A stretch of 64,000 nt of DNA from contig NZ_CM000955.1 in NCBI RefSeq assembly GCF_000159695.1, forward strand, positions 569,473-633,472, given 5' to 3'. This DNA comes from Finegoldia magna ATCC 53516 (GTDB taxonomy: Bacteria; Bacillota; Clostridia; Tissierellales; Peptoniphilaceae). The translations under genes were made by a program, and so were the position numbers. Below the pieces are notes generated by a model that worked only from the letters and a program-made list of their open reading frames with translations, was not told the DNA's origin and did no database searches. Shown here piece by piece: positions 1 through 7,813 of this stretch; position 1 is the first letter of the stretch, and each line of letters opens with the position of its first letter.

Positions 1-289
1 CCTTGGTGGGCTGTTATCTCACCAACTAGCTAATCAGACGCGAGCCCATCTATGACCGATAAATCTTTGACCGTTAAAACATGTGTTTCTACGATTTTAT
101 GCGGTATTAATCCCGGTTTCCCGAGGCTATCCCACTGTCATAGGCAGGTTGCTCACGCGTTACTCACCCGTTCGCCACTCTCATTAGTAATCTTCCACCG
201 AAGCTTCTGTTTACTAAATCCCGTTCGACTTGCATGTGTTAAGCACGCCGCCAGCGTTCGTCCTGAGCCAGGATCAAACTCTCAATTTA
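1..289 (-). rRNA. rrs: 16S ribosomal RNA, 5' portion (runs off the window)
   Basis: Read on the minus strand, the sequence has the universal 16S 5' landmarks in order: AGAGTTTGATCCTGGCTCAG at about 282-263, then GACGAACGCTGGCGGCGTGC, AACACATGCAAGTCGAACG, and GTGGCGAACGGGTGAGTAACG. By analogy with E. coli numbering, the mature 5' end falls near 289. Only about 290 nt are present; the rest of the gene and operon lies left of position 1. The variable V1 region suggests a Tissierellia-type Firmicute, but I cannot assign a species by eye. Confidence 0.97.
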
Positions 290-450
290 ATGTTTGTTTG
301 AAGCTAGCTTTTCAGCTGACTTTTGCTTTTTTATTCTCACCGAATTATTGTTTGGTTTGTACTTCTCTCAAAGTATTTACTTTATTTAATTTATTAAGGT
401 TCTATAGTTTGTTGTCTTAATGACAACTTTCTTCGCACTTTCGTAACGAC

Positions 451-485
451 TTTGTTAGTATATCATACTAACTTTTCTTTGTCAA
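451..485 (-). promoter_or_regulatory. rRNA operon promoter P1
   Basis: On the minus strand, TTGACA (485-480) is followed after 16 nt by TATACT (463-458). This is a near-consensus sigma-A promoter about 160 nt upstream of the mature 16S end, giving a leader of the usual length. Confidence 0.8.
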
Positions 486-553
486 CACTTTTTTTTGAAA
501 TGTTTTTCAATCAAAATGTGTTTTCTTGAAATGTTACTTTAGTGAACTATTAT

Positions 554-582
554 AGTTTACTATCATCATTTCATTTTGTCAA
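554..582 (-). promoter_or_regulatory. rRNA operon upstream promoter P2
   Basis: On the minus strand, TTGACA (582-577) is followed after 17 nt by TAAACT (559-554). It lies about 100 bp upstream of P1, the tandem arrangement common for rRNA operons. The -10 is poorer than that of P1, and an overlapping TATAAT (554-549) has a spacing that is too long. Confidence 0.5.
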
Positions 583-643
583 GTGTTTTGTAAAACTTTT
601 TTTATTTCTGTTTTACATGCATTACTTTCTTTTGAGTAATTTA

Positions 644-700
644 AAAAGCACTTAACTCAAAGTGCTTTTATATAATATCAGTATAAAAGCTAATTGTCAA
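644..700 (-). terminator. Terminator of the M18 aminopeptidase gene, overlapped by a promoter-like site
   Basis: The dyad AAAAGCACTT...AAGTGCTTTT (644-671), followed by T-rich sequence on the minus strand, fits a factor-independent terminator for the gene ending at 724. Just before it, TTGACA (700-695) and TATTAT (677-672), 17 nt apart, look like a third promoter. Its transcript would begin inside the terminator stem, so its activity is doubtful. Confidence 0.6.
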
Positions 701-723
701 GTGCTTTATAAATTTAATTTATA

Positions 724-2109
724 TTATTTTAAGAATGCGTGGTATGCTTTGCTTGTCATGTAGCAGTCAGCTTTTGATAACAATTCTACTGGCGCATGCA
801 TTGATAACATTGCTGTTCCGATATCTACAACTTCTGCTCCTTGATTTGCAAGTATGAAGGCTATTGTTCCTCCACCACCTTGGTCTATTTTACCAAGTTC
901 AGTTGTTTGCCACATTACTTTTTCTTCTTTGAATAGTTGTCTTAATTCGTTTAAGAATTCTGGGTTTGCATCATTTGAACTGAATTTTCCACCATGTCCT
1001 GTGAATTTTGCTAATGAAATTCCACATCCGCTTAATGCTGTGTTAGAATCTTCTGTTGCATCAGCATATAACGGATCAATAGCTGCAGTAACGTCTGCTG
1101 ATAATACTTTTGAATTAGCCATGATTCTTCTCATTGTTAAATCACTGTAATTTTCATGTTGGTTATTAGCTATTTCTGCAATCATATTTCCCATGTATGG
1201 TGCGTTCATTGATGTATTACCAACTGAACCTATTTCTTCTTTATCTACGAATAAAGCTACTGCTGTTCTCTTAGGATTTTCAACTTTAAGAATTGCTTCT
1301 AATGTTGCATAAGCACAAACTCTGTCGTCGTGACCGTGAGATGCAATCATTGCCCCGTCAAATCCAACGTCTCTTGCTTTAGTAGCTGGTACAATTTCTA
1401 ATTCTGCTACTTGGAAATCAGATTCTGTTATTCCATATTTTTCATTCAAATATTTTAATATACATTTTTTGATTGGATTTTCTTTTTCATCTTTGAAGTT
1501 ATAGCTATCGTGACCAGCTATTATCGCTAATTTTTCACCTTCGATTGCTTGACCCAATGTTTTTGAGTTCAAATCTTTAGACAAGTGAGCCAATAATTCA
1601 GTGATGTAGAATACTGGTTCGTCTTCGTTTTCACCGATTTTGATTTCAACTTTTTTGCCTTCATTTGTAAAGATTACTCCGTGCATTGCCAATGGGATTG
1701 TAGTCCATTGGTGTTTTTTGATTCCACCATAGTAATGTGTCTTCATCATTAAGATGTTTTTGTCTTCTGAAAATGGTACAGCTCTAACATCTAATCTTGG
1801 ACAGTCTAAGTGTGACCCAACTATGTTAAGTCCTTCGTTTATATCATCACCAATAACAACTAACACGCATGATTTGTCCTTATTGTTAATATAAATTTTG
1901 TCGCCTTTTTTGACTTGTCCTTTTAAAGCTTCATTCAATTCAACAAATCCATGTTCTTTTGCTTGATTAACTATAAATTCTGTAGCTTCTCTTTCAGTTT
2001 TGCAACTATCTAAGAAGTTTTTGTATCTTTCACCATAAGCGTAGATTTCTTCGTGTTCTTTTTCATCTACAACTTCCCAGATACTTTTCTTTTCGTAATT
2101 CAATTCCAT
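724..2109 (-). CDS. M18 family metalloaminopeptidase (aspartyl/aminopeptidase I type)
   Basis: A cytosolic zinc aminopeptidase of 461 residues that removes N-terminal residues from peptides. M18 landmarks are visible: GSHLDCPRLD (first metal His/Asp, about residue 98), DKEEIGSVGN (catalytic Glu pair, about residue 290), SADVTAAIDP, GHGGKFSSND, and a C-terminal MLSMHAPVEL carrying the last metal His. Length is normal for the family. The start ATG has a GGAG that lies in the last codons of murI, only 4 nt upstream, so translation is probably coupled. The gene ends a four-gene operon (glutaredoxin-like, ispE, murI, peptidase). In a peptide-fermenting anaerobe it would supply free amino acids. 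The exact substrate preference cannot be read from sequence. Confidence 0.93.
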   Translation of the reverse strand: MELNYEKKSIWEVVDEKEHEEIYAYGERYKNFLDSCKTEREATEFIVNQAKEHGFVELNEALKGQVKKGDKIYINNKDKSCVLVVIGDDINEGLNIVGSHLDCPRLDVRAVPFSEDKNILMMKTHYYGGIKKHQWTTIPLAMHGVIFTNEGKKVEIKIGENEDEPVFYITELLAHLSKDLNSKTLGQAIEGEKLAIIAGHDSYNFKDEKENPIKKCILKYLNEKYGITESDFQVAELEIVPATKARDVGFDGAMIASHGHDDRVCAYATLEAILKVENPKRTAVALFVDKEEIGSVGNTSMNAPYMGNMIAEIANNQHENYSDLTMRRIMANSKVLSADVTAAIDPLYADATEDSNTALSGCGISLAKFTGHGGKFSSNDANPEFLNELRQLFKEEKVMWQTTELGKIDQGGGGTIAFILANQGAEVVDIGTAMLSMHAPVELLSKADCYMTSKAYHAFLK

Positions 2110-2113
2110 AAAA

Positions 2114-2899
2114 TCACTCCATTTCTGTAACTTTTTCTATAGGTTCTCCTATAATTTTAGATCCATTGATTTTAAAATCAGACGGATTCTTTGTGACGAA
2201 ATATTTTGTGTCACATTTATTTTGATAGTTCCCACAAATCTCAAAAACGTCTTCGCTTAGAGAATCTGCAGGATCTACAAATGTAATATTTTCTCCTGTA
2301 TATTGTTTAAGGTATTCAATTAAAATCGGATAATGTGTACAACCCAAAATGATAGTGTCTGCTCCAAAATCTACGATAGGTTTCAGATATTCTTCTACCT
2401 TTTCTAAAATCTTGTCTTTATCTTTGCAGTCTTCTTCTACAAAACTTACAAAATCAAAACATGCAGATTGGCACACTTCAACTCCTTGTTGTTCTAATAA
2501 TTTTTTATATAAACCATTGTCCACCGTGGCTTTTGTCGCTATTACTCCTACTTTTTTATTAGAGGTAGTTTTTATCGCAGACTTTACCCCGTATTCAACA
2601 ACTCCAATTATATCAAAGTTTGCAATTGATTTCATATAATCCAACGCAATTGATGTCAACGTATTACAAGCTACTACAAGTAAATCTATCTGTTGTTCAT
2701 TGAAAAACCTCACAATATTTTCAGAAATCATTAGCATTTGGTCTCTGGTTTTTGAGCCATAAGGAACATTCGCACTGTCAGCAAAATAAATATACTCCTT
2801 GTCGGGCATTAGCTTCTTAACTTTTTTGAATACTGTAAGTCCGCCCAAACCAGAATCCACGAATCCTATTTTGTTATAAGGTTTTTGTTTTAAATACAT
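2114..2899 (-). CDS. murI: Glutamate racemase
   Basis: Converts L- to D-glutamate for peptidoglycan synthesis in the cytosol. The 261 residues carry the family signatures: IGFVDSGLGGLT at the N-terminus, YFADSANVPYGSKTR, and the two catalytic cysteines in VVACNTL (Cys78) and ILGCTHYPIL (Cys187). Length is typical. The start overlaps the end of ispE by about 26 nt, and the stop lies 4 nt before the downstream peptidase gene, so the four genes form a tight operon. The grouping of ispE and murI links isoprenoid (undecaprenyl) and cell-wall precursor supply. Confidence 0.96.
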   Translation of the reverse strand: MYLKQKPYNKIGFVDSGLGGLTVFKKVKKLMPDKEYIYFADSANVPYGSKTRDQMLMISENIVRFFNEQQIDLLVVACNTLTSIALDYMKSIANFDIIGVVEYGVKSAIKTTSNKKVGVIATKATVDNGLYKKLLEQQGVEVCQSACFDFVSFVEEDCKDKDKILEKVEEYLKPIVDFGADTIILGCTHYPILIEYLKQYTGENITFVDPADSLSEDVFEICGNYQNKCDTKYFVTKNPSDFKINGSKIIGEPIEKVTEME

Positions 2900-3707
2900 A
2901 CTTATATTTGTCCTTTAATTTATTGTAGCAATTTTCATAGTCTTGTGTGTTTTCGAAAATACCAAAAACAGTCGGTCCCGAACCACTCATCAAAGACAAG
3001 TCCGCTCCCAAATCATTCAACTGGTCTTTTATAACAGAGATTTCTTCAACTAGCTTTTCTGATACACTTTCCATCGTGTTGAATGCTACCTTAAAAAAAG
3101 TTTCATAATCACGACTATCAATAGCAACGGAAACTTTACCCAATCCACCATTTGACTCTTTCAAATTATCATACACATCTTTTGAAGATATGCTCATTCC
3201 ATTATTTACAATTATTATGTTTTTATTAGAAAAATCAGACAATCTGACAAACTCGTTTCCTATCCCTGTTGCTCTGACACATTTTTTGTTCGTAAAATAA
3301 AAAGTGTCCGCTCCTGTCAATCTACAGATTTCTTTGATTTCTTGATCAGAAAGATTAAGTGACAAATCATCATTCACATACATCAAAAACTCACATGCAT
3401 TTGAACTTCCTCCAGCAAGTCCTGCTGATATGGGGATTTGTTTGTCTACAAATACATCATAACCACAGTTAATGTCCCTGAACTTTTTTAAATTCTCAAA
3501 TATTTTAAATATCAAATTAGTTTTATCAGTTGGAAAATCCGGATTATTAGAGCTTAAATTCAATTCGTAAGTACTGTTACGATTTATATCCATAATATCG
3601 TAAAGACCAATCAGATTCATAATCGTATCGATATTATGATATCCATCTTCCCTTAAACCAAGAACATCTAATGAAAGATTTATCTTGGCATAACTATTAA
3701 TCTTCAT
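2874..3707 (-). CDS. ispE: 4-diphosphocytidyl-2-C-methyl-D-erythritol kinase
   Basis: A GHMP kinase that phosphorylates CDP-methylerythritol in the MEP isoprenoid pathway. It shows AKINLSLDVLG near the N-terminus, the glycine-rich ATP loop ISAGLAGGSSNACEFL, the GADTFYF segment with the catalytic Asp, and the C-terminal GHMP motif LMSGSGPTVFGIF. An ATG preceded by AGAG at 3707 is a better start than the TTG one codon upstream. It overlaps the preceding glutaredoxin-like gene and the following murI, which indicates translational coupling. Confidence 0.95.
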   Translation of the reverse strand: MKINSYAKINLSLDVLGLREDGYHNIDTIMNLIGLYDIMDINRNSTYELNLSSNNPDFPTDKTNLIFKIFENLKKFRDINCGYDVFVDKQIPISAGLAGGSSNACEFLMYVNDDLSLNLSDQEIKEICRLTGADTFYFTNKKCVRATGIGNEFVRLSDFSNKNIIIVNNGMSISSKDVYDNLKESNGGLGKVSVAIDSRDYETFFKVAFNTMESVSEKLVEEISVIKDQLNDLGADLSLMSGSGPTVFGIFENTQDYENCYNKLKDKYKYVFKTKTL

Positions 3708-3963
3708 CAAACACTCTTAAATCTTCTAATTTTTCAAAAAATACTATCTTTTCGCCATCAGTTATCATAGGAACACCAACCTTGTTGTCTTTGACAATTG
3801 ATTCAAATTCTTTTCTATTATCTCTATAAGTAAAAAATTCTTTGAGATTTTTCATAGAATCTGTAATATTGATTTCTTCATAATCAATATCGGCACTTTT
3901 TAAAATTTCGATTGCATCTACGCAATCTGGGCATTTTTCTGACATATATAATTTTAACTTCAT
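3697..3963 (-). CDS. Glutaredoxin-like thiol protein (CPDC)
   Basis: An 88-residue single-domain thioredoxin-fold protein. The N-terminal beta strand LKLYMSEKCPDC carries the redox pair Cys11/Cys14, and VGVPMI supplies the cis-proline. The CPDC pair differs from the classic glutaredoxin CPYC, so the physiological reductant and substrate are unknown. SD AGAGGTGTATT precedes the ATG. It is the first gene of the operon with ispE, murI and the M18 peptidase, behind a good promoter. It is one of three small glutaredoxin-like proteins in this window. Confidence 0.85.
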   Translation of the reverse strand: MKLKLYMSEKCPDCVDAIEILKSADIDYEEINITDSMKNLKEFFTYRDNRKEFESIVKDNKVGVPMITDGEKIVFFEKLEDLRVFDED

Positions 3964-3982
3964 AATACACCTCTATTAATAA

Positions 3983-4011
3983 ATTATACTATTGTTTAAA
4001 TGTTAAATCAA
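3983..4011 (-). promoter_or_regulatory. Promoter of the glutaredoxin-like/ispE/murI/peptidase operon
   Basis: On the minus strand, TTGATT (4011-4006) is followed after 17 nt by TATAAT (3988-3983). It sits just downstream of the veg terminator, so it sets the 5' end of the four-gene operon. Confidence 0.7.
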
Positions 4012-4013
4012 AC

Positions 4014-4040
4014 TAAAAAAACGACCTTTCGGTCGCTTTT
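4014..4040 (-). terminator. Terminator of veg
   Basis: A stem CGACC/GGTCG with a GAAA tetraloop (minus strand) is followed by seven T. It begins directly at the veg stop codon. Confidence 0.85.
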
Positions 4041-4279
4041 TAACATAATTCTAACTTTACTGTTGATGTAAGTATATCTGAGTAAGTATATGATATAGTT
4101 CTTTCTGAATCATATTCGTTAGTTATTTTTATTGTAAATAAACTTGGGAACACTTGGCTGATAGTTCCTTTATTAGTTACAATTTTATTTCGTCCTTTAT
4201 CTGCCTCGACAATAACATCTTTTCCAATATTACTTCGCACCTGACTTCTAATCATGTTCAAATCGTTAATTTCCTTCAC
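4040..4279 (-). CDS. veg: Veg family protein
   Basis: A 79-residue small basic/beta protein of the Veg family. The line SQVFPSLFTIKI followed by a tyrosine-rich ISYTYSDIL is characteristic. In Bacillus subtilis Veg is highly expressed and promotes biofilm matrix production; the molecular action is not settled. The start is GTG with a strong SD (AGGAGG) eight bases upstream. It stands as a single gene with its own promoter and terminator. In Firmicutes veg often lies near ksgA, rnmV and ispE, as it does here. Confidence 0.9.
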   Translation of the reverse strand: MKEINDLNMIRSQVRSNIGKDVIVEADKGRNKIVTNKGTISQVFPSLFTIKITNEYDSERTISYTYSDILTSTVKLELC

Positions 4280-4311
4280 GTTATTCCTCCTAACAGATCG
4301 TCGTTAGTAGT

Positions 4312-4340
4312 ATTATATCACTCTATCACTCTAAAGTCAA
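4312..4340 (-). promoter_or_regulatory. Promoter of veg
   Basis: On the minus strand, TTGACT (4340-4335) is followed after 17 nt by TATAAT (4317-4312). It is a near-consensus promoter, in keeping with the high expression of veg in relatives. Confidence 0.8.
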
Positions 4341-4404
4341 ATTAAATAAAATATTTTACAGTAATATTAAAAATATGTCAATAGTTTTTGTTAATTTTTT
4401 CTAG

Positions 4405-5772
4405 TTAGATTCCCAAAGCAATATGTGCCATTTCAAAATAAATCAACAAACTCAACGCGTCGACAATTGTAGTAATCAATGGTCCGGCCATAATCGCTGG
4501 ATCTAATTTTAATTTCTTAGCAACAATTGGCAACATTCCGCCGATTAATTTCGCAGTCACGATCGTAAATATCAAAGTCAAAGATACAACCAATCCGATA
4601 GGTACTGAAACTTTATCTACAACCATAGTTTTTATGAAACAAACGACACTCATAACAACTGAAACTATAAGCGCTACTCTAAATTCTTTAAAAAATACTT
4701 TTAGCCAATCTTTTGTGCTGATTTCTCCAGTAGCAAGTCCACGTATAATAAGTGTTGATGATTGCGATCCAGAGTTTCCGCCCGTATCCATTATCATCGG
4801 GATAAATGCTGTAAGTATTATCGCTTGTCCCAATAATGATTCATAGTGAGTCATTATTGAACCTGTAAATGTAGCTGAAATCATCAGTATCAAAAGCCAA
4901 GCAATACGCTTTTTCGCCAAATTGAACACGCTTTGATCCAAATAGTCGTCTTCGTCTGGACTCATACCTGCCATGATTTGGAAGTCTTCTGTGGCCTCTT
5001 GTTCCATGACTTCCATGATATCGTCAACTGTTATAATACCAGTAAGTCTTTTTTCGTTATCTACTACAGGAAGTACAACGAATCCGTATTTTTTGAATAC
5101 ATCAGCTACTGTTTCTTGGTCATCATCAGTGTGAACATAAATAACATCTTCGTCCATCAAATCTTCTATCAACGTTTCTGGTTCATTAGTTACGATTGTT
5201 CTCAAAGAAACAAAACCAAGAAGTGTTTTCTTTTCGTTTGTTACAAAACATGTATAGACGGTCTGCTTGTCCACCCCTGTTTTCTTAATGACTTCAAGAG
5301 CTTTCCTTACAGTATAATAAGATCTCAATTCAATATATTCTATTGTCATCAAAGATCCCGCTGAATCTTCTGGATAATTTAAGAATTGATTAATCAAATT
5401 TCTTTCGCTTTTGTCGGTATGTCTTAGAACTTTTTTCACAATTCCCGCTGGCATTTCTTCGATTAAATCAATCATATCGTCAAAATATAGTTCGTCTACT
5501 ATGAATTTAACTTCTTTATCACTGAACGCTTCCAAAAGCCTTGTTCGATGATCCTTTTCCATATGAGAAAACACATCGATACAATCATCTTTGTTCAATA
5601 ACCTGAACACAAGCATTGCACTTTTTAAATCCAATGATTCAATATAATCTGTAATATCTACCGGGTTGTATTTTTGAATTTGATTTTTTAATTTTAAATA
5701 GTCTTTGTCTTCTAGATATTTGTTTAGTAAATCCATATCTATTTCATGACGTTCAAATTTTTCATCCATCAT
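4405..5772 (-). CDS. mgtE: Magnesium transporter MgtE
   Basis: A homodimeric Mg2+ channel of the cytoplasmic membrane. The protein has an acidic helical N-domain, two CBS domains (about residues 135-255) that sense Mg2+, and a C-terminal channel domain with about five membrane spans; DTGGNSGSQSS and the closing hydrophobic segments are typical. The ATG at 5772 is the best start because AGGTGGTGAGG ends a few bases upstream; a GTG four codons earlier lies inside that SD. An extended -10 (TGTTATAAT) is visible upstream on the minus strand. No M-box riboswitch could be recognised in the short leader. It stands alone. Confidence 0.95.
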   Translation of the reverse strand: MMDEKFERHEIDMDLLNKYLEDKDYLKLKNQIQKYNPVDITDYIESLDLKSAMLVFRLLNKDDCIDVFSHMEKDHRTRLLEAFSDKEVKFIVDELYFDDMIDLIEEMPAGIVKKVLRHTDKSERNLINQFLNYPEDSAGSLMTIEYIELRSYYTVRKALEVIKKTGVDKQTVYTCFVTNEKKTLLGFVSLRTIVTNEPETLIEDLMDEDVIYVHTDDDQETVADVFKKYGFVVLPVVDNEKRLTGIITVDDIMEVMEQEATEDFQIMAGMSPDEDDYLDQSVFNLAKKRIAWLLILMISATFTGSIMTHYESLLGQAIILTAFIPMIMDTGGNSGSQSSTLIIRGLATGEISTKDWLKVFFKEFRVALIVSVVMSVVCFIKTMVVDKVSVPIGLVVSLTLIFTIVTAKLIGGMLPIVAKKLKLDPAIMAGPLITTIVDALSLLIYFEMAHIALGI

Positions 5773-5835
5773 ATTCCTCACCACCTATATTTCTATTTCA
5801 TATTAAATTATAACATAGATACGAAATATTTTTAC

Positions 5836-5864
5836 TTGAATCAACTTAAAGCTTATATTATAAT
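5836..5864 (+). promoter_or_regulatory. Promoter of the DUF1858 gene
   Basis: TTGAAT (5836-5841) is followed after 17 nt by TATAAT (5859-5864), 30 nt before the ATG. It is divergent from mgtE. Confidence 0.75.
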
Positions 5865-5893
5865 AAGAATATAAATGATGAAAGGGTGATTTT

Positions 5894-6082
5894 ATGGAAA
5901 TTACTAAAGATATGTTAATTGGGGATATTATTAGAAACAATCCAGATTCTGTAGAAGTTTTATTCAGAAACGGATTATCTTGTATAGGTTGTCCAGCCAG
6001 CCAAATGGAAAGCTTAGAAGAAGCTTGTATGGTTCACGGACTAGATGTAAACTATCTATTAGAACAATTAAACCAAAACTAA
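5894..6082 (+). CDS. DUF1858 domain protein (hybrid-cluster-protein-associated disulfide domain)
   Basis: A 62-residue protein consisting only of the DUF1858 domain: a short helical fold ending in GLSCIGCPAS with a CxxC pair (about residues 31-34). The family is found alone or fused to redox proteins in anaerobes and is thought to act through a redox-active disulfide. The partner is unknown. SD AAAGGGTG precedes the ATG. It is the only plus-strand gene in the first 28 kb, with its own promoter and a clean terminator, so it is an independent unit. Confidence 0.88.
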   Translation: MEITKDMLIGDIIRNNPDSVEVLFRNGLSCIGCPASQMESLEEACMVHGLDVNYLLEQLNQN

Positions 6083-6087
6083 TATTA

Positions 6088-6112
6088 TACCCGCTAATTA
6101 AAGCGGGTTTTT
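6088..6112 (+). terminator. Terminator of the DUF1858 gene
   Basis: A stem CCCGCT/AGCGGG followed by TTTTT. Confidence 0.85.
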
Positions 6113-6117
6113 ACATA

Positions 6118-6150
6118 AAAAAACTACCTGTCGATTGACAAGTAGTTTTT
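6118..6150 (-). terminator. Terminator of the glutaredoxin gene
   Basis: A long stem ACTACTTGTC/GACAGGTAGT (one wobble pair) is followed by a T-run on the minus strand, just past the glutaredoxin stop. Confidence 0.85.
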
Positions 6151-6154
6151 GTTT

Positions 6155-6385
6155 TTATAATCCTAAAGCTTCTTTTAATTTAGCTTGATCAAATCCAACT
6201 ATTTCTTCGTCACCTATGATCGTAACAGGTACACCCATGTGACCTTTTTTCATAAGTTCTTTTCTAGCTTCTTGATCTTGTGATATGTTTTTTTCTGTAT
6301 ATTTTATGTTGTTTTCGTCCATATAATCTTTTGCAGCGTGGCAATATTGACATCCATCACTTGTATAAATTACTACGTCTTTCAT
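6155..6385 (-). CDS. Glutaredoxin family protein (CQYC)
   Basis: A 76-residue single-domain glutaredoxin/NrdH-like protein: VVIYTSDGCQYC gives the redox pair Cys12/Cys15, GVPV the cis-proline, and IVGFD the C-terminal motif. It would catalyse cytosolic thiol-disulfide exchange, possibly reduced by thioredoxin reductase, as for NrdH-type proteins; the reductant is not visible here. A strong AAGGAGG SD precedes the ATG, and the gene has its own terminator. It is a monocistronic unit between the DUF1858 gene and ksgA. Confidence 0.9.
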   Translation of the reverse strand: MKDVVIYTSDGCQYCHAAKDYMDENNIKYTEKNISQDQEARKELMKKGHMGVPVTIIGDEEIVGFDQAKLKEALGL

Positions 6386-6437
6386 AAAAATACCTCCTTA
6401 AAAGTCTGTATTTTATATATACCCTTATTTGAAAATC

Positions 6438-7289
6438 CTAATCAATATTGTTCAACTTCTTTACGATATTTTTGTAATCTTCCAATGACAAATTCTCAGC
6501 TCTCAAATTCTCCTTCAACCCTAGCTCTTGAAGAATTGCCTTTAATTTGTCCTTGTCAACATTCACAAACCCACTTGTAAAACTGTTTACTATGGTTTTT
6601 CTCCTTTTGCTAAAACCCGATCTGATTAATTGACGAAGAAGTTCTTGGTCGATGTCTTCATCTAATTTTTTAAGCTTCATATTTACAACGGCACTGTCTA
6701 CTTTTGGTTGTGGCATGAAAACTGTTTTAGGAGCATTTAGTATTATTTTCGCATCGCTATTTTGTTTTACAAACAAACTCAATGATGCGTAATCCTTGCT
6801 TCCCACATCAGCGACCATTCTGTTAGCCACTTCTTTTTGAATCATAACAGTGATTGATTCAATAATATCTCTGTAATTAAACAAATGCTCAATAATCGGA
6901 GTTGTAATGTAGTAAGGAAGATTCGCAACCACTTTAAACTTTTTAGCTCCATGATTAAGTTCATTCAAATCTACCTTCAACACATCTTCGTTTATTATTT
7001 GAAAATTATCTCTATCTCCAACAGTGTATTTCAAAACATCCATAAGCCTTGAATCTATTTCAATCGAATACAAAAACTTGCATTTGTCGACAAGTCTTTC
7101 AGTTAATGTTCCAAAACCAGGTCCAATCTCAATAACGTAATCATCTTCTGTTATATCAGAAAAGTCGATAATATTTTCAATCAAATTACCATCGATTAGA
7201 AAATTTTGCCCCAAAGCCTTTGAGAACTTAAATCCAAATTTGTCCAATATTTCTTTGATGTAGGAAGGTTGGTGTAGTCTATAACTCAT
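6438..7289 (-). CDS. rsmA: 16S rRNA (adenine1518-N6/adenine1519-N6)-dimethyltransferase
   Basis: The KsgA methyltransferase that dimethylates two adjacent adenines in the 3' hairpin of 16S rRNA during 30S maturation, using S-adenosylmethionine. The 283-residue protein has ALGQNFLID at its N-terminus, the SAM motif VIEIGPGFGTLT, and the NLPYYITTPII catalytic motif. Its start overlaps the stop of rnmV by 4 nt (ATGA). It is the last gene of the metG-tatD-rnmV-ksgA operon, a standard Firmicute arrangement. Confidence 0.97.
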   Translation of the reverse strand: MSYRLHQPSYIKEILDKFGFKFSKALGQNFLIDGNLIENIIDFSDITEDDYVIEIGPGFGTLTERLVDKCKFLYSIEIDSRLMDVLKYTVGDRDNFQIINEDVLKVDLNELNHGAKKFKVVANLPYYITTPIIEHLFNYRDIIESITVMIQKEVANRMVADVGSKDYASLSLFVKQNSDAKIILNAPKTVFMPQPKVDSAVVNMKLKKLDEDIDQELLRQLIRSGFSKRRKTIVNSFTSGFVNVDKDKLKAILQELGLKENLRAENLSLEDYKNIVKKLNNID

Positions 7290-7810
7290 CTATTAATAGC
7301 CTCCTCTAATTTTTCTCTTGAAATATTGTAATTATTTAGCATTCTAAGAAAAGATTTCGCATTGCCGTAACCAATATTTAAAATTTTACCAACTTTTATT
7401 CTAAGAGCTTTGGATCCTTCACCTACTAATCCATAGTAAATCATATCATCCATCGTGTATTCATTCTTGGAATCAATCATTGACGGATGAGCGTTTTCTA
7501 TGGCGATTTTAATATCTTCTTCCTTTGCATTTTCAATTCCAATGTCCTCATCTTTGATACACAAATCTTGTGCTATAAATGCATTTTTTGCGTTTGGAAT
7601 AAAATCATTAATTCTTTTTCTGATTTTATTTCCAGCATAGTCTGGATCCGTTAGAATTATTATCCCTCTATCTTGGTCAATTTTTTTGAGTCTTTTGAGT
7701 AATTTATCGCTAAAATAAATCCCACCTGTGCATATTACTTCACAATCTAATGCTCTTTTGACTCTTTGCTCATCGTCTCTTCCTTCGACAACTATTATTT
7801 CTTTTATCAT
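7286..7810 (-). CDS. rnmV: Ribonuclease M5
   Basis: A Toprim-domain endonuclease that matures 5S rRNA. The 174 residues begin with EIIVVEGRDD (Toprim catalytic Glu) and continue with IILTDPDYAGNKIRKRI (DxD motif). In Gram-positives RNase M5 cleaves the 5S precursor bound to L18. It lies between tatD (3 nt gap) and ksgA (4 nt overlap). Length and context match the family. Confidence 0.96.
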   Translation of the reverse strand: MIKEIIVVEGRDDEQRVKRALDCEVICTGGIYFSDKLLKRLKKIDQDRGIIILTDPDYAGNKIRKRINDFIPNAKNAFIAQDLCIKDEDIGIENAKEEDIKIAIENAHPSMIDSKNEYTMDDMIYYGLVGEGSKALRIKVGKILNIGYGNAKSFLRMLNNYNISREKLEEAINR

Positions 7811-7813
7811 AAT

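Noticed and set aside
52..420. Plus-strand open frame of 122 codons at the left end
   Set aside because: It lies on the antisense strand of the 16S rRNA gene and its leader; it has no SD and no sensible protein features.
4933..5364. 143-codon open frame antisense to mgtE
   Set aside because: It is a mirror of the mgtE coding frame, rich in Phe/Cys/Tyr/Ile codons, without SD or promoter.
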